Assembly: GCF_002368195.1 (NCBI RefSeq)
Contig: NZ_AP018178.1
Coordinates: forward strand, 5,980,145-6,044,144
Source: Calothrix sp. NIES-2100
GTDB lineage: Bacteria; Cyanobacteriota; Cyanobacteriia; Cyanobacteriales; Nostocaceae
DNA length: 64,000 nucleotides
Direction: 5' to 3'
A program made the translations under genes and the position numbers. This document shows, in pieces, positions 45,612-54,785 of the stretch (within the stretch, counting starts at the first letter, position 1; every line of letters begins with the position of its first letter). Under the pieces are notes generated by a model. The model worked only from the letters and a program-made list of their open reading frames with translations, ran no database searches and was not told where the DNA came from.

Positions 45612-46627
45612 AAAAAGTTTCTGTAATCATTCCCGTGTATGGAGTTGAGAATTATATAGCCTCCACAGTGGAATCTGTTCTAGCGCAAACCTATGACAAT
45701 TTTGAGATTCTGATTATTGATGATGCTTCACGCGATCGCAGTCTAAAAATTTGTCAGCAATTTACAGACTCGAGAATCAGAATTATTCGCCAAGAAAACC
45801 GAGGGCTAGCTGGCGCTAGAAATACGGGTATTCGTCATGCTCAAGGCGAATATTTAGCTTTTTTAGATGGAGATGACATCTGGCTACCTGAGAAACTAGA
45901 AAAACATATTACTCATCTAGAAAATGCGCCAAAAGTAGGTGTGAGTTTTAGTCGTTCTGCTTTTATCGATGAAGCCGGAAAGCCTTTAGGTAGTTATCAA
46001 ATGCCTAAGCTTCAAGGAATAACTACACCTCATTTATTTTGCACTAATCCTGTGGGTAACGGTTCAGCCGCTGTTGTTAGAAAAGAAGTTTTTCAGGAGA
46101 TTAAATTTTTTGACAATCTGCACAGTACTGTAGAGGATTTTTATTTTGACGAACAATTCCGCCAATCAGAAGATATAGAATGTTGGATTCGGATTTCTAT
46201 TCAAACTAACTGGCAAATAGAAGGTATTCCCGAAGCTCTAACATTGTATCGAGTAAATTCCGGTGGACTTTCTGCTAACTTACTCAAACAGTTAGATTAT
46301 TGGGAAAAAGTAATGCAAAAAACCCAATTCTACGCCCCAGAATTAGTTAATCAATGGCAATCTTTAGCTAGAGCTTATCAATTTCAGTATTTAGCTCGCA
46401 ATGCAGTTCGTCTGCAAGCTGGTTCAATGGCTGTGCAGCTAATCAATCAAGCTTTAGTCAGTAACTGGCGGATTCTGCTAAAAATTCCCCGCCCGACAAT
46501 TTTGACCTTGGCTGCGGCTTATTTGCTTTGGCTGTTTCCCCAGTCTCTTTACAGTTTGATTGAGAAATTTGCTTTAAAAACTACAGGTTATCGCCAAAAA
46601 AGCCGTATTCTCCAAGACCAGCTTTGA
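45608..46627 (+). CDS. Glycosyltransferase, GT2 family (copy 1)
   Basis: There are 339 residues. The GT-A fold shows KKVSVIIPVYGVENYI, ILIIDDASRDRS, GLAGARNTGIRHAQGEYLAFLDGDD with the metal-binding DGDD, and EDIECWIRIS. GAGG lies nine bases before the start, inside the flippase 3' end. It is a close paralogue of the gene at 46839, sharing long identical strings (CQQFTDSRIRIIRQ, EALTLYRVNSGGLSANLLKQL). Confidence 0.93.
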   Translation: MKKVSVIIPVYGVENYIASTVESVLAQTYDNFEILIIDDASRDRSLKICQQFTDSRIRIIRQENRGLAGARNTGIRHAQGEYLAFLDGDDIWLPEKLEKHITHLENAPKVGVSFSRSAFIDEAGKPLGSYQMPKLQGITTPHLFCTNPVGNGSAAVVRKEVFQEIKFFDNLHSTVEDFYFDEQFRQSEDIECWIRISIQTNWQIEGIPEALTLYRVNSGGLSANLLKQLDYWEKVMQKTQFYAPELVNQWQSLARAYQFQYLARNAVRLQAGSMAVQLINQALVSNWRILLKIPRPTILTLAAAYLLWLFPQSLYSLIEKFALKTTGYRQKSRILQDQL

Positions 46628-46838
46628 GTTAGGTAGTTCAGACCGATCAGACTGGTTCCTAGCCTCCAAGATAGGAACCGCACCAGACGCAGAGGAGGAG
46701 AGGGGACAAGGGAGACAAAGAATTGAAAATTCTGCCCTGTTCCCTGCTCCTCTTACAAATGACAAAGCGCAAAGTCTGAGCGGAGGTTTCCTCCGATCAG
46801 AACTTTGTAAGAATGACAAATGACAAATGACAACTAAC
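46628..46838. repeat. Hairpin-rich spacer between the two GT2 paralogues
   Basis: Hairpins at 46654-46679 (GGTTCCTA/TAGGAACC) and 46781-46795 (CGGAGG-TTT-CCTCCG) lie in this spacer. The second sits inside a larger imperfect dyad from ACAAAG to CTTTGT. A few ATGACAA heptamers precede the second gene. The otherwise overlapping gene string is interrupted here. Confidence 0.75.
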
Positions 46839-47873
46839 ATGAAAAAAGTTTCAATCATTATCCCAGTTTATAAAGCCGAGAAATATGTAGCTGCTACAGT
46901 CCAAGCAGCACTTAATCAGACTTATAAAAATCTAGAAATTTTAATTATTGATGATGAATCTCCTGATAAAAGTATAGAAATATGTCAGCAATTTACAGAC
47001 TCAAGAATTAGAATTATTCGCCAGAAAAATCGGGGACTACCAGGAGCAAGAAACACCGGTATTCGTCATGCTCAAGGAGATTATTTAACTTTCCTCGATG
47101 CTGATGATATTTGGTTACCTGAAAAGGTTGAAAAACACGTTAACCATCTGGAAAATTCGCCAAATGTAGGAGTTAGTTTTAGTCGTTCTGCTTTTATTAA
47201 TGAAACTGGAGAACCCTTAGGTATTTATCAAATGCCAAAACTTACAGGGATTACTCCAGCCTTGATTATCTGCCGAAATCCCATTAGCAATGGTTCAGCA
47301 GCAATCATTCGTCGGGAAGTTTTTGATGCTATTAAATACCAAGATAATATTCATGGTACTGTCGAAGATTTTTATTTTGATGAGCGATTGCGCCATCCTA
47401 ATTCTGATGCTACAGATGTAGAATGTTGGCTGCGAATTGCTGTTAAAACTAATTGGCAAATAGAAGGTATACCTGAAGCTCTAACTTTATACCGAGTGAA
47501 TTCTGGTGGACTTTCAGCCAACTTGCTCAAACAGTTAGAGTCTTTAGCAAAGGTAATTGAGAAAGCTCGTTCATACGCTCCAGAATTGATTAGTGAATAT
47601 GGAACTCTAGCTAGAGCCTACCATCTGCGGTATTCTGCGCGCAGGGCAGTCAGTTTACAAGATGGTTCACTAGCTGTAAAACTGATGCATACAGCTATAA
47701 CAACCAACTGGCGTATTCTTTTGGAAGATCCGAGTCGCACGCTTTTGACTTTAGCCGCAGCCTATTCGGTTTGGCTATTACCTTATTCTCTTTACAGTTC
47801 TCTAGAAGCTGTGGCTTTAAAAAATACAGGGGCTAACCAAAAACGCCGCATTTTGCAAGACCAAGCAAGTTAA
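46839..47873 (+). CDS. Glycosyltransferase, GT2 family (copy 2)
   Basis: There are 344 residues from ATG 46839, chosen because it aligns with the start of the paralogue; an in-frame ATG is four codons upstream at 46827. Motifs are KKVSIIIPVYKAEKYV, ILIIDDESPDKS, GLPGARNTGIRHAQGDYL and FLDADD (DADD against DGDD in copy 1). It probably arose by tandem duplication and may now use a different sugar donor or acceptor. Confidence 0.93.
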   Translation: MKKVSIIIPVYKAEKYVAATVQAALNQTYKNLEILIIDDESPDKSIEICQQFTDSRIRIIRQKNRGLPGARNTGIRHAQGDYLTFLDADDIWLPEKVEKHVNHLENSPNVGVSFSRSAFINETGEPLGIYQMPKLTGITPALIICRNPISNGSAAIIRREVFDAIKYQDNIHGTVEDFYFDERLRHPNSDATDVECWLRIAVKTNWQIEGIPEALTLYRVNSGGLSANLLKQLESLAKVIEKARSYAPELISEYGTLARAYHLRYSARRAVSLQDGSLAVKLMHTAITTNWRILLEDPSRTLLTLAAAYSVWLLPYSLYSSLEAVALKNTGANQKRRILQDQAS

Positions 47874-47982
47874 TTTTTATCAATAAAATCACCCTCAAAG
47901 TAGCAATTGTTGCGTAATTTTCCTGTGACTTTAATTTCATCGTGTAAGTTTTAAATGTGTTCCAAAATCTAGGCTATTGGCT

Positions 47983-50100
47983 ATGAGCGATCGCACATTC
48001 TCCATTCCCTTGATCGGTGCTAGTAGTATCGGCTTAATAGTTCTGACTACTACGATCGCAATTACACCTGCTCAACCTAGTTGTAGTGTGACATCCAGCT
48101 ATAAATGGCAGAATGTGGCGATCGGCGGCGGCGGCTATGTTACAGGTGTTTATCCCCACCCACTACAGCCGAATCTTGTCTATATCAGAACTGATGTCGG
48201 TGGCTTTTACCGTTGGAATTCTGTAGATAAGAAATGGATACCCTTAACAGATCACTTTCCTCTGGCTCAAAGCCACTACTATGGAGGCGAAGCCCTCGCA
48301 CTTGATCCACAAAACCCAAATGTTGTCTATATTGCTGCGGGTAAATACACTAACACTGGAGCAGGCTTAGGTACAATCTTTAAGTCCACCAATAAGGGGA
48401 ATACCTGGACTAAGCTTCCTATCGACTTACCTATGGGTGGTAACGAAGAACAACGCTGGGCTAGCGAAAGACTGGCGGTTAATCCTTTTAATTCCAATAT
48501 TATCTTCTTCGGTTCCCGCACAAATGGTCTATGGAAGTCAGCTGATGGTGGCAAAAAATGGGCGAAAGTTACTTCCTTTGGGGGAACACCTCAAACAAAT
48601 ATTGGCATCTCAAACATCGTTTTTCACAAAACAGTGTCTGGTCTGCTGTACGCCAATGCCTACGGTGATGGAATATATGCATCTAATGATACAGGTGTAA
48701 CCTGGCGAAAATTAGCAGGCAGTCCCGCAAAAGTCAATAGAATAGCTCTGGCTAGCAACGGGACACTGTATGCAACACATAATTCAGGCGTAGCTAAATA
48801 TACAAATGGAAGTTGGACTAATATCACACCTGCTAATGCTCAAACTAAGTTTAGTGCGATCGCTGTCAATCCCAACAATCCCGATCAAATTTTAAGTGTG
48901 GATTATCAGGCGCGAAATAGTGAAACTTATAAGATTTTTAAATCTATTGATGGTGGAAGCTCATGGTTGCAAAAAAAGCGGGTTTTGAACTCTCAAGTAC
49001 CTTGGTGGCCTGACTGGTATTTCGCTTCAGCCGCCTCAGATATTGAATTTGACCCCAAAACTCCTGGTAGGGTCTGGTTAACAGACTGGTATGGAACATG
49101 GCAAACAGAAAAGATTGACACTGACTCTCCTGTATGGTCTAACTACGAAAACGGACATGAGGAAGTGGTTAGCTTTGCCCTAGTCTCCCCTAAGATTGGA
49201 TCAATGTTGTTCAGCGGATTAGCTGATGTAGACGGGTTTAAACACAACAAACTAAATACCTACCCTTGTACACAGTTGGGTGGCACAAATGGTCTGCGCT
49301 TTCAAGACACATACAGTATTGCTTACAGCGAAAGCAATCCTTTACGCCTGGTGCGTGTTGGCGGCAATCGATGGAACAATACCTATAATGGAGCAACTTC
49401 CACAGATGGCGGACAGACATGGAAGAAGTTTTCCTCATTTCCCCAAAATACAATACCCCTACGTGTAGCTATATCACCCACTAACCCAAATTTGTTTGTG
49501 GTGGTTACCAGTCAGGGTCAGCCACTCCGCACGACCAACAACGGCGCTTCTTGGAGTAAAGTATCAGGATTGCCCTATGGCCCTCAAGGGCCTTGGTACT
49601 GGGGTCAACCACTAGCAGCAGACAAAGTCAGTAATGTATTTTACTACTACAGTAATGGCAAAGTTTACCGCAGTAGTAATGGGGGTGCATCCTTTAGCGT
49701 TGTTAACTCATCGCTAGCCATTGAACGTTGGTCTATGCTCAAAACCGTTCCCGGAGTTAACGGTGAGGTCTGGGTTAGCCTCAATTGGAACGGACTGCAT
49801 CGCTCAACTGATGCTGGGAAGACTTTCACCAAGATTCCTCTAGTGGAGAGAGCTTATTTATTTGCTTTTGGGAAGCCACAACCAGGAAGCACAATTCCTG
49901 CACTGTATTTGTATGGCAAAATTGCAGGTCTGGGTGAGGGAGTATTCCGTTCTCTAGATAATGCCAAAACATGGACAACTATTAGCGATCCGCAGCAGCC
50001 GATAGGTAATGACCCGAATGTCATGGAAGCTAGTCAGCAGCAATTTGGACTTGTCTTCCTCGGTACTAATGGCAGAGGAATTTATTATGGTACTCCTTAA
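47983..50100 (+). CDS. Secreted GH74-type glycoside hydrolase (xyloglucanase-like seven-bladed propellers)
   Basis: There are 705 residues from ATG 47983. An N-terminal signal-like helix (IPLIGASSIGLIVLTTTIAI) precedes the mature start YKWQNVAIGGGGYVTG, which together with VYIRTDVGGFYRW is typical of GH74. Candidate catalytic residues are Asp71 in RTDVGG and Asp415 in LADVDGFKH, corresponding to the two family aspartates. Many BNR/sortilin-like turns follow (STNKGNTW, SADGGKKW, STDGGQTW, TNNGASW). In this cluster it may trim or cleave the exported beta-glucan-type polysaccharide. Confidence 0.82.
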   Translation: MSDRTFSIPLIGASSIGLIVLTTTIAITPAQPSCSVTSSYKWQNVAIGGGGYVTGVYPHPLQPNLVYIRTDVGGFYRWNSVDKKWIPLTDHFPLAQSHYYGGEALALDPQNPNVVYIAAGKYTNTGAGLGTIFKSTNKGNTWTKLPIDLPMGGNEEQRWASERLAVNPFNSNIIFFGSRTNGLWKSADGGKKWAKVTSFGGTPQTNIGISNIVFHKTVSGLLYANAYGDGIYASNDTGVTWRKLAGSPAKVNRIALASNGTLYATHNSGVAKYTNGSWTNITPANAQTKFSAIAVNPNNPDQILSVDYQARNSETYKIFKSIDGGSSWLQKKRVLNSQVPWWPDWYFASAASDIEFDPKTPGRVWLTDWYGTWQTEKIDTDSPVWSNYENGHEEVVSFALVSPKIGSMLFSGLADVDGFKHNKLNTYPCTQLGGTNGLRFQDTYSIAYSESNPLRLVRVGGNRWNNTYNGATSTDGGQTWKKFSSFPQNTIPLRVAISPTNPNLFVVVTSQGQPLRTTNNGASWSKVSGLPYGPQGPWYWGQPLAADKVSNVFYYYSNGKVYRSSNGGASFSVVNSSLAIERWSMLKTVPGVNGEVWVSLNWNGLHRSTDAGKTFTKIPLVERAYLFAFGKPQPGSTIPALYLYGKIAGLGEGVFRSLDNAKTWTTISDPQQPIGNDPNVMEASQQQFGLVFLGTNGRGIYYGTP

Positions 50101-51678
50101 TTGACATCCTCCCCACCCACAATAGGATACTGCTGGCGAATTAGGGGTAAGACCCCTCACTTATCCCAAAATCCCGCCGTCACCAGAGGGTGCGGTATGT
50201 CGGGTAATATCAATTCACGAAATTACTCATACAAATCACTTCCTCTGCTTCCGGTCGCTGAGCAAAGCCTAAGCGCTGCTTGCCTAAATGTATCAACCTT
50301 TATATCTTTGGGAATATTTTTGTAGCCCAAGTGCGTGGTACAGTTACAGCAAACTGTCTGTATGTCAAGCATACATATTGAATTAGACAGCATATTGCTC
50401 AGCCCACAAGTTAATTAAAAATCATTAGTACATCTAAATATAGACACCAAGTGATTAACCTTCAAGTTGAGCGGATTTTTTCTCAAATGCTCAGTGTTTA
50501 TCTGGTATATAAGAAACTACTGTAATATTATTTTAGACAAAAAAATAAATTTTTCCTAATGGAAATTTAGCTATAATTAAATTAATTTATGATAATTGAT
50601 AGAGGCTAAAAACAATTATCTACAATATTTGTAGCCGTTATAACTTAGATCTAATATCGGATTGCTGTAACAAAAAGTGTTTTTGGTAGCACAGCAACTT
50701 ACCAATAATCAAGTGTAAATTAATTATTTGGTAATATTATGGAAAATTTGCCAGAATATGCTGTTTAAAAAACTTTAATAATGATATACTTCTGACAATA
50801 GAGTTCAAAAAAATACTGTAATCTATTTAACAAAAACCCTAAAACATATTTATTGGTGTGATATGGTTGAGCCGGCACATTGGCGCAAAACTAATTTTGC
50901 AACTACTTATCCCAGGAAGTAATCAAGCTATTAAGCATATACTTGCTTCCTCCTCAGAATTGTTAAGTCTAATATGCAGCAGTGAATATTCCTCTATAAC
51001 TACAAAACACATCTAGTTTGCATATCTATTTGTGAGTGTCGTCCAGAGGAGCTAAATCTTTTAGCGATCGCGATTTGCTCTTTCCACTGCGTTGTCAGGG
51101 TTTCCCGGCTTAAAGCAAGTGGCGTGCGATCGCCTCTCAAGAGTCAAAATTCAAGAGTTATCCTAGACTATTGACTTTTGACTTGTGAGTGTTAAACACA
51201 AAAGAAAGTGCAAGATTATTTATTCGGCAACGGATTTAAATCTGTAAACCTGGATTATGTCCGATTTTCGTAACTACGAATGTGTATGACAGCCAATCTC
51301 TTAGCAAAAATCTGGTGCAAGCAGAAGCTGGAAATGAGAACAGGCTTAGATTAAGTAAGTTGGTGTGATTAAACCAAACTATGCCAAGTTTTTTCGGGGT
51401 AACTCAGGAACTCCACTTCGTGGGGATTAGGGGCGAAGGGGAAAAGTTAAAGGGTAAAGGTTGTTCCCTTTTTCCCTTACCCTCTAACCTGATTATATAT
51501 AGTTATATTCAATCGCCAAGCTACTTAACTCCTAAAAAACAAGGCAGCTATGCTAAAGGGAAGATGGTTTAATGTGTTTGTGCCATTCATACTGTTGAGA
51601 ATGGTGCAAAATTTCAGATGAACTAAAATACCAACCGATTTTTTGATATTGCTGATGTGAGCTTAAGGATCTGTTAGG
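50101..51678. other. Long intergenic region between GH74 and the histidine kinase
   Basis: About 1.6 kb without a convincing gene. The first 35 bases (TTGACATCCTCCCC) resemble the 3' flank often seen after IS200/IS605-type genes, and a dispersed repeat lies at 50214-50301. The middle is very AT-rich. HIP1-like sites occur near 51064 and 51127. Purine- and pyrimidine-rich arms around 51436-51496 could form a hairpin. The two small frames at 50101-50325 and 51381-51572 show no protein-like features. Confidence 0.55.
50214..50301. repeat. Dispersed repeat, copy 2
   Basis: It aligns with 29764-29829: TTCACGAAATTACT...ATACAAATCACT...GCTTGCCTAAATGTATCAACCTT. It carries an additional GC-rich block (GGTCGCTGAGCAAAGCC) not in copy 1, suggesting a nested insertion. 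Confidence 0.7.
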
Positions 51679-53190
51679 GTGCTAGCTATTAATTTATTGG
51701 GGTTAATGACTCCATCAACTCACAAAGGTTATTTATTCAGACCTCTTTACACAAGTTTGGTCTTGCTGGTGTTGTTGATATTAGGACAACATGGCATGAA
51801 CCTCTGGCTTGGATATTTCTATCATCAAGCATCTGAGAGCTTAAATCATACTTTGTTGGTAGAGCGTGAAGAATATGATCTGCTCAACGCAGCGATCGAT
51901 ATAGAAAGTCGCATAGTTGAGGGTGAACAACCGGATCGTGGATTGTGGGATCGCCGCCTCAATCGCCTCTACAATCTCCTAGAAGATAACCCCAAGCAAC
52001 GCCAGCAACTAGATCACATTAAATATATTTATAACCAGTGGCAAAACGAGTTAAGTCAACAAGAGGTGGCCCATGTTCGCAGCCAGTATAGTCATACATC
52101 CAGGGATTTAGTTGATTCTTTGCGGACTCAGATTAATACCTTGATTCCACAACAGCAAAAACTGTTGAGCGATCGCGCAAAGTTAGTCAATGATTTATAC
52201 CACCTCAACATTTTCCTCAATATCTTGATCGCAGTAATGATGTTGTTAGTAGTAGGGTTTCACCTGCAACTTCTGTATCGACGCGTTCAAGTCCCTTTGC
52301 ACAAATTAACAGCGGTAAGCAAGCTGTGGCGTAAAGGGAACATGGAAGTCAAAATTGGTTATTCTGTGGCCGACAAAATCGGTTACTTGGCGGAAATTCT
52401 CGATGGAATGGTAAGTGATATTCACCGCCGTCAGACATCCATAAAGGCACGCAATCACAATCTTGAGGAGCTAATCTGCGCCCTATCCCACGACATCCGC
52501 ACCCCTTTGTTGGCTACTCGTAATACCCTAGAGAGTATGCTCAAAGGAGCTTTTGGTTCGGTTAGTGACACATGGAGGGAAGTATTGGCAGAATACTACC
52601 AAGCTAACGAGGAGCTGCTCGAGCTTGTGGAAGTTCTTTTAGATATCTCTCGCTATGAAGCAGGTAATAGAGTCAGTTTGAACTATCAGCCTCTCAATTG
52701 GGAACAGCTATTTGTCAAAGTAATTGCCCAAGTTCAAGCTATTTCTGAGTCTAAATGCTGTTTAGATTATAAAATTGGGCGATCGCTACCAACCATATAT
52801 GGTGATGAGTTAGAGATGCGACGGGTTTTACAAAACCTGTTAGATAATGCTGTGCGCGTCAGTGAGCCTAATAAGCAAATATTAATTGAGGTTGCAAGCT
52901 TCAAAGACAACCAAGTAAAAGTTTCTGTGTGCGATCAAGGTATAGGGATTGCGCCACAGGAAAAAGAACAACTTTTCCAGCGTTTTATCCAAGGACGAGG
53001 CCGACGTGGTAAATCTGGGCTTGGCCTTTATTTATGTCGCCAAATTATTGAGGCTCACGGTGGCACAATCGGCGTTGATAGTTCCCAAGGATTGGGTAGT
53101 ACCTTTTGGTTTACCCTACCAGTTAATACAGATAAGGCTAGGTTCCATTATTTACAGGATTGGGAATGTAGGACAAGGAATTATGCCTGA
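51679..53190 (+). CDS. Membrane sensor histidine kinase
   Basis: There are 503 residues from GTG 51679, or 494 from ATG 51706. Transmembrane helices at about 22-42 and 178-198 enclose a helical sensor region of about 130 residues. A HAMP-like segment (VPLHKLTAVSKLWRKGNMEVKI) is followed by LICALSHDIRTPLLATRN with His271, then NLLDNAVRVSEPN, DQGIGIAP and GKSGLGLYLC. It overlaps the downstream response regulator by eight bases, so they form one operon and a cognate pair. The signal is unknown. Confidence 0.9.
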   Translation: MLAINLLGLMTPSTHKGYLFRPLYTSLVLLVLLILGQHGMNLWLGYFYHQASESLNHTLLVEREEYDLLNAAIDIESRIVEGEQPDRGLWDRRLNRLYNLLEDNPKQRQQLDHIKYIYNQWQNELSQQEVAHVRSQYSHTSRDLVDSLRTQINTLIPQQQKLLSDRAKLVNDLYHLNIFLNILIAVMMLLVVGFHLQLLYRRVQVPLHKLTAVSKLWRKGNMEVKIGYSVADKIGYLAEILDGMVSDIHRRQTSIKARNHNLEELICALSHDIRTPLLATRNTLESMLKGAFGSVSDTWREVLAEYYQANEELLELVEVLLDISRYEAGNRVSLNYQPLNWEQLFVKVIAQVQAISESKCCLDYKIGRSLPTIYGDELEMRRVLQNLLDNAVRVSEPNKQILIEVASFKDNQVKVSVCDQGIGIAPQEKEQLFQRFIQGRGRRGKSGLGLYLCRQIIEAHGGTIGVDSSQGLGSTFWFTLPVNTDKARFHYLQDWECRTRNYA

Positions 53191-53860
53191 AAGTAACGAG
53201 CAAAAAAACTTGCGGATACTATTGGTTGACGATCATGCTTTGGTACGCCGAGGGATGAAAGGCCAATTTATCCTTGAACCTGGCTTTGATGTCGTCGGCG
53301 AAGCAACCGACGGCGCACAGGCTGTGGAACTAGCTGCACAACTTTTGCCAGATGTAATTTTAATGGACATTGATATGCCCGTCATGGACGGGATCACAGC
53401 CACACAGCAGATCAAAAGCGATCGCTCTACCATTCGCATTCTCGCCTTGAGTGCATTTGACAATGACACCCAAGTGATGGGGATGCTTGCAGCTGGTGCA
53501 GATGGTTACTGTTTGAAAACCATTGAATGGGAGCAACTGATAGCAGTTATTCAATTGATCCTCCAAGGTGGTGCTTATTTAGACCCAAAAATAGCAGAAA
53601 AAGTTTCTCGAATGCTTAGGCCTGTGGTAGTTGCTCATAAAGCGTCTATTTCTGAAAGTATGCAACAGCCAGTTCTGAGTAATCGTGAACGAGAAATTTT
53701 AAAATTGATTGCTAACGGATATTCAAATCAAGGGATTGCCGATCAGCTATACCTTTCACTCGGAACTGTGAAATCCTATGTACGCATGATTCTCAACAAA
53801 CTCAGCGTTGACGATCGCGTCCAAGCAGCTGCGATCGCTATCCGAGAAGGATTAATTTAA
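53183..53860 (+). CDS. NarL/FixJ-family response regulator
   Basis: There are 225 residues from ATG 53183, with AAGGAA five bases upstream. The frame runs open to 52949 inside the kinase gene, which is not used. The receiver domain has RILLVDDHALVRRG, the phospho-accepting Asp62 in ILMDIDMPVMDG and a CLKT (Lys) switch. The C-terminal LuxR-type helix-turn-helix reads LSNREREILKLIANGYSNQGIADQLYLS. It should control transcription, perhaps of nearby polysaccharide genes. Confidence 0.93.
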   Translation: MPESNEQKNLRILLVDDHALVRRGMKGQFILEPGFDVVGEATDGAQAVELAAQLLPDVILMDIDMPVMDGITATQQIKSDRSTIRILALSAFDNDTQVMGMLAAGADGYCLKTIEWEQLIAVIQLILQGGAYLDPKIAEKVSRMLRPVVVAHKASISESMQQPVLSNREREILKLIANGYSNQGIADQLYLSLGTVKSYVRMILNKLSVDDRVQAAAIAIREGLI

Positions 53861-54156
53861 ATTTGCAGAACCTCTTGCAAAGGTATAGACAATTCTGTTG
53901 GAGAACTAACCAATGTTAGATATCCATCAATGGTTTGTTCTGACCACGAAATACAGAGTTGCGCTATCGAGGACATCAATTCATTAGGTATCGGTTGACA
54001 TAGCACCAAGATATGGGGATCGAACAAACTCACCTCGTCATTTATCGGAATACCGTAGTAAGGAAATACTTCTAAACCCTTTTTCAGACAGTAGCGGCTG
54101 ACACGCTGTACCGTAGTTACGTTGGTACCAATGACCATAATGCGAGGTCTTTCCAT
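53857..54156 (-). CDS. Small receiver-like protein, unknown function
   Basis: There are 99 residues from ATG 54156 (MERPRIMVIGTN); the frame extends to 54189. It reads like the first strands of a receiver or Rossmann fold: RIMVIGTNVTTVQRVSRYCLKKGLEVFPY, then HILVLCQPIP, but acidic-pocket and Lys residues are absent. It converges on the response regulator with a 4-bp overlap. It could modulate the adjacent kinase-regulator pair; no family is recognised. Confidence 0.5.
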   Translation of the reverse strand: MERPRIMVIGTNVTTVQRVSRYCLKKGLEVFPYYGIPINDEVSLFDPHILVLCQPIPNELMSSIAQLCISWSEQTIDGYLTLVSSPTELSIPLQEVLQI

Positions 54157-54785
54157 GAACACGATCAAATTATTCAGAGGATTATACACCTAGAGATGAT
54201 GGCGATCGCAAGACGTTTGAGTTGCCTAAGAATTCTCTAGCTTAGATCATTACCCTCTTAGTTTCAGAGAATGGCACTCTTTAGTTGACAAAGAATCAGC
54301 CTGGAGTAACGCTCAGAAGCTATAACTGAAGAATTTTGTATATACTTGCACCCTAGTTAATCACTAGAATGCAAGATTTTTTTATTTACTGGTTCATCTC
54401 ATTAGTTCTATGGGGACAATCAGCTCTTCGTCAGAACTTTATTCCTGCGCTTTACAGCACGCTTTGTGCTGACTACATACTCATCAAAATTGATCAAATA
54501 GGCTACTAATTTATCATTTGTCTATTGTGAAGCTTGAGCTATCTGCCCGCTACAGTCAAGCGGATAGCTAGATGGATAATTTTATTGGCCTATAAGGATG
54601 CTGTATGCATCAGAGCCTAAATAGCCATTCGATAGTATTTCCTATTGATGTGAGAAGAGGACACTTTACAAAGACCGATAGACAAAATTTCCGGTCATTT
54701 CAAGTTGCTTGTTTTGTTTATGCATGAGCATGTAAAGCACATATGCTCAAAGTCTTGATATTTTCAATAATGGGCTTAAAAGTAT
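54157..54785. other. Spacer upstream of the GT26 gene
   Basis: AT-rich. A CAGCAC/GTGCTG hairpin lies at 54455-54471. The TGGATA-type motif is at 54562-54579. No gene is seen. Confidence 0.5.
54562..54579. promoter_or_regulatory. GGATAGCTAGATGGATAA motif upstream of GT26
   Basis: This matches 38429-38446 (upstream of the Wzz-like gene) at 15 of 18 positions. An inverted GCTATC box is 23 bp upstream, echoing the inverted-plus-direct box arrangement at 38420-38450. Both motifs lie 200-260 bp from the start of the gene they precede. Confidence 0.45.

Noticed and set aside
50101..50160. Intact IS200/IS605 insertion
   Set aside because: Only a short end-like string is present, with no tnpA or tnpB and no matching left end.
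50101..50325. 74-codon ORF after the GH74 gene
   Set aside because: It begins with TTG directly at the preceding stop and runs through a dispersed repeat.
52949..53182. N-terminal 78-residue extension of the NarL-type regulator
   Set aside because: It is a shadow of the kinase ATPase domain; ATG 53183 has an RBS and starts right before the receiver domain.
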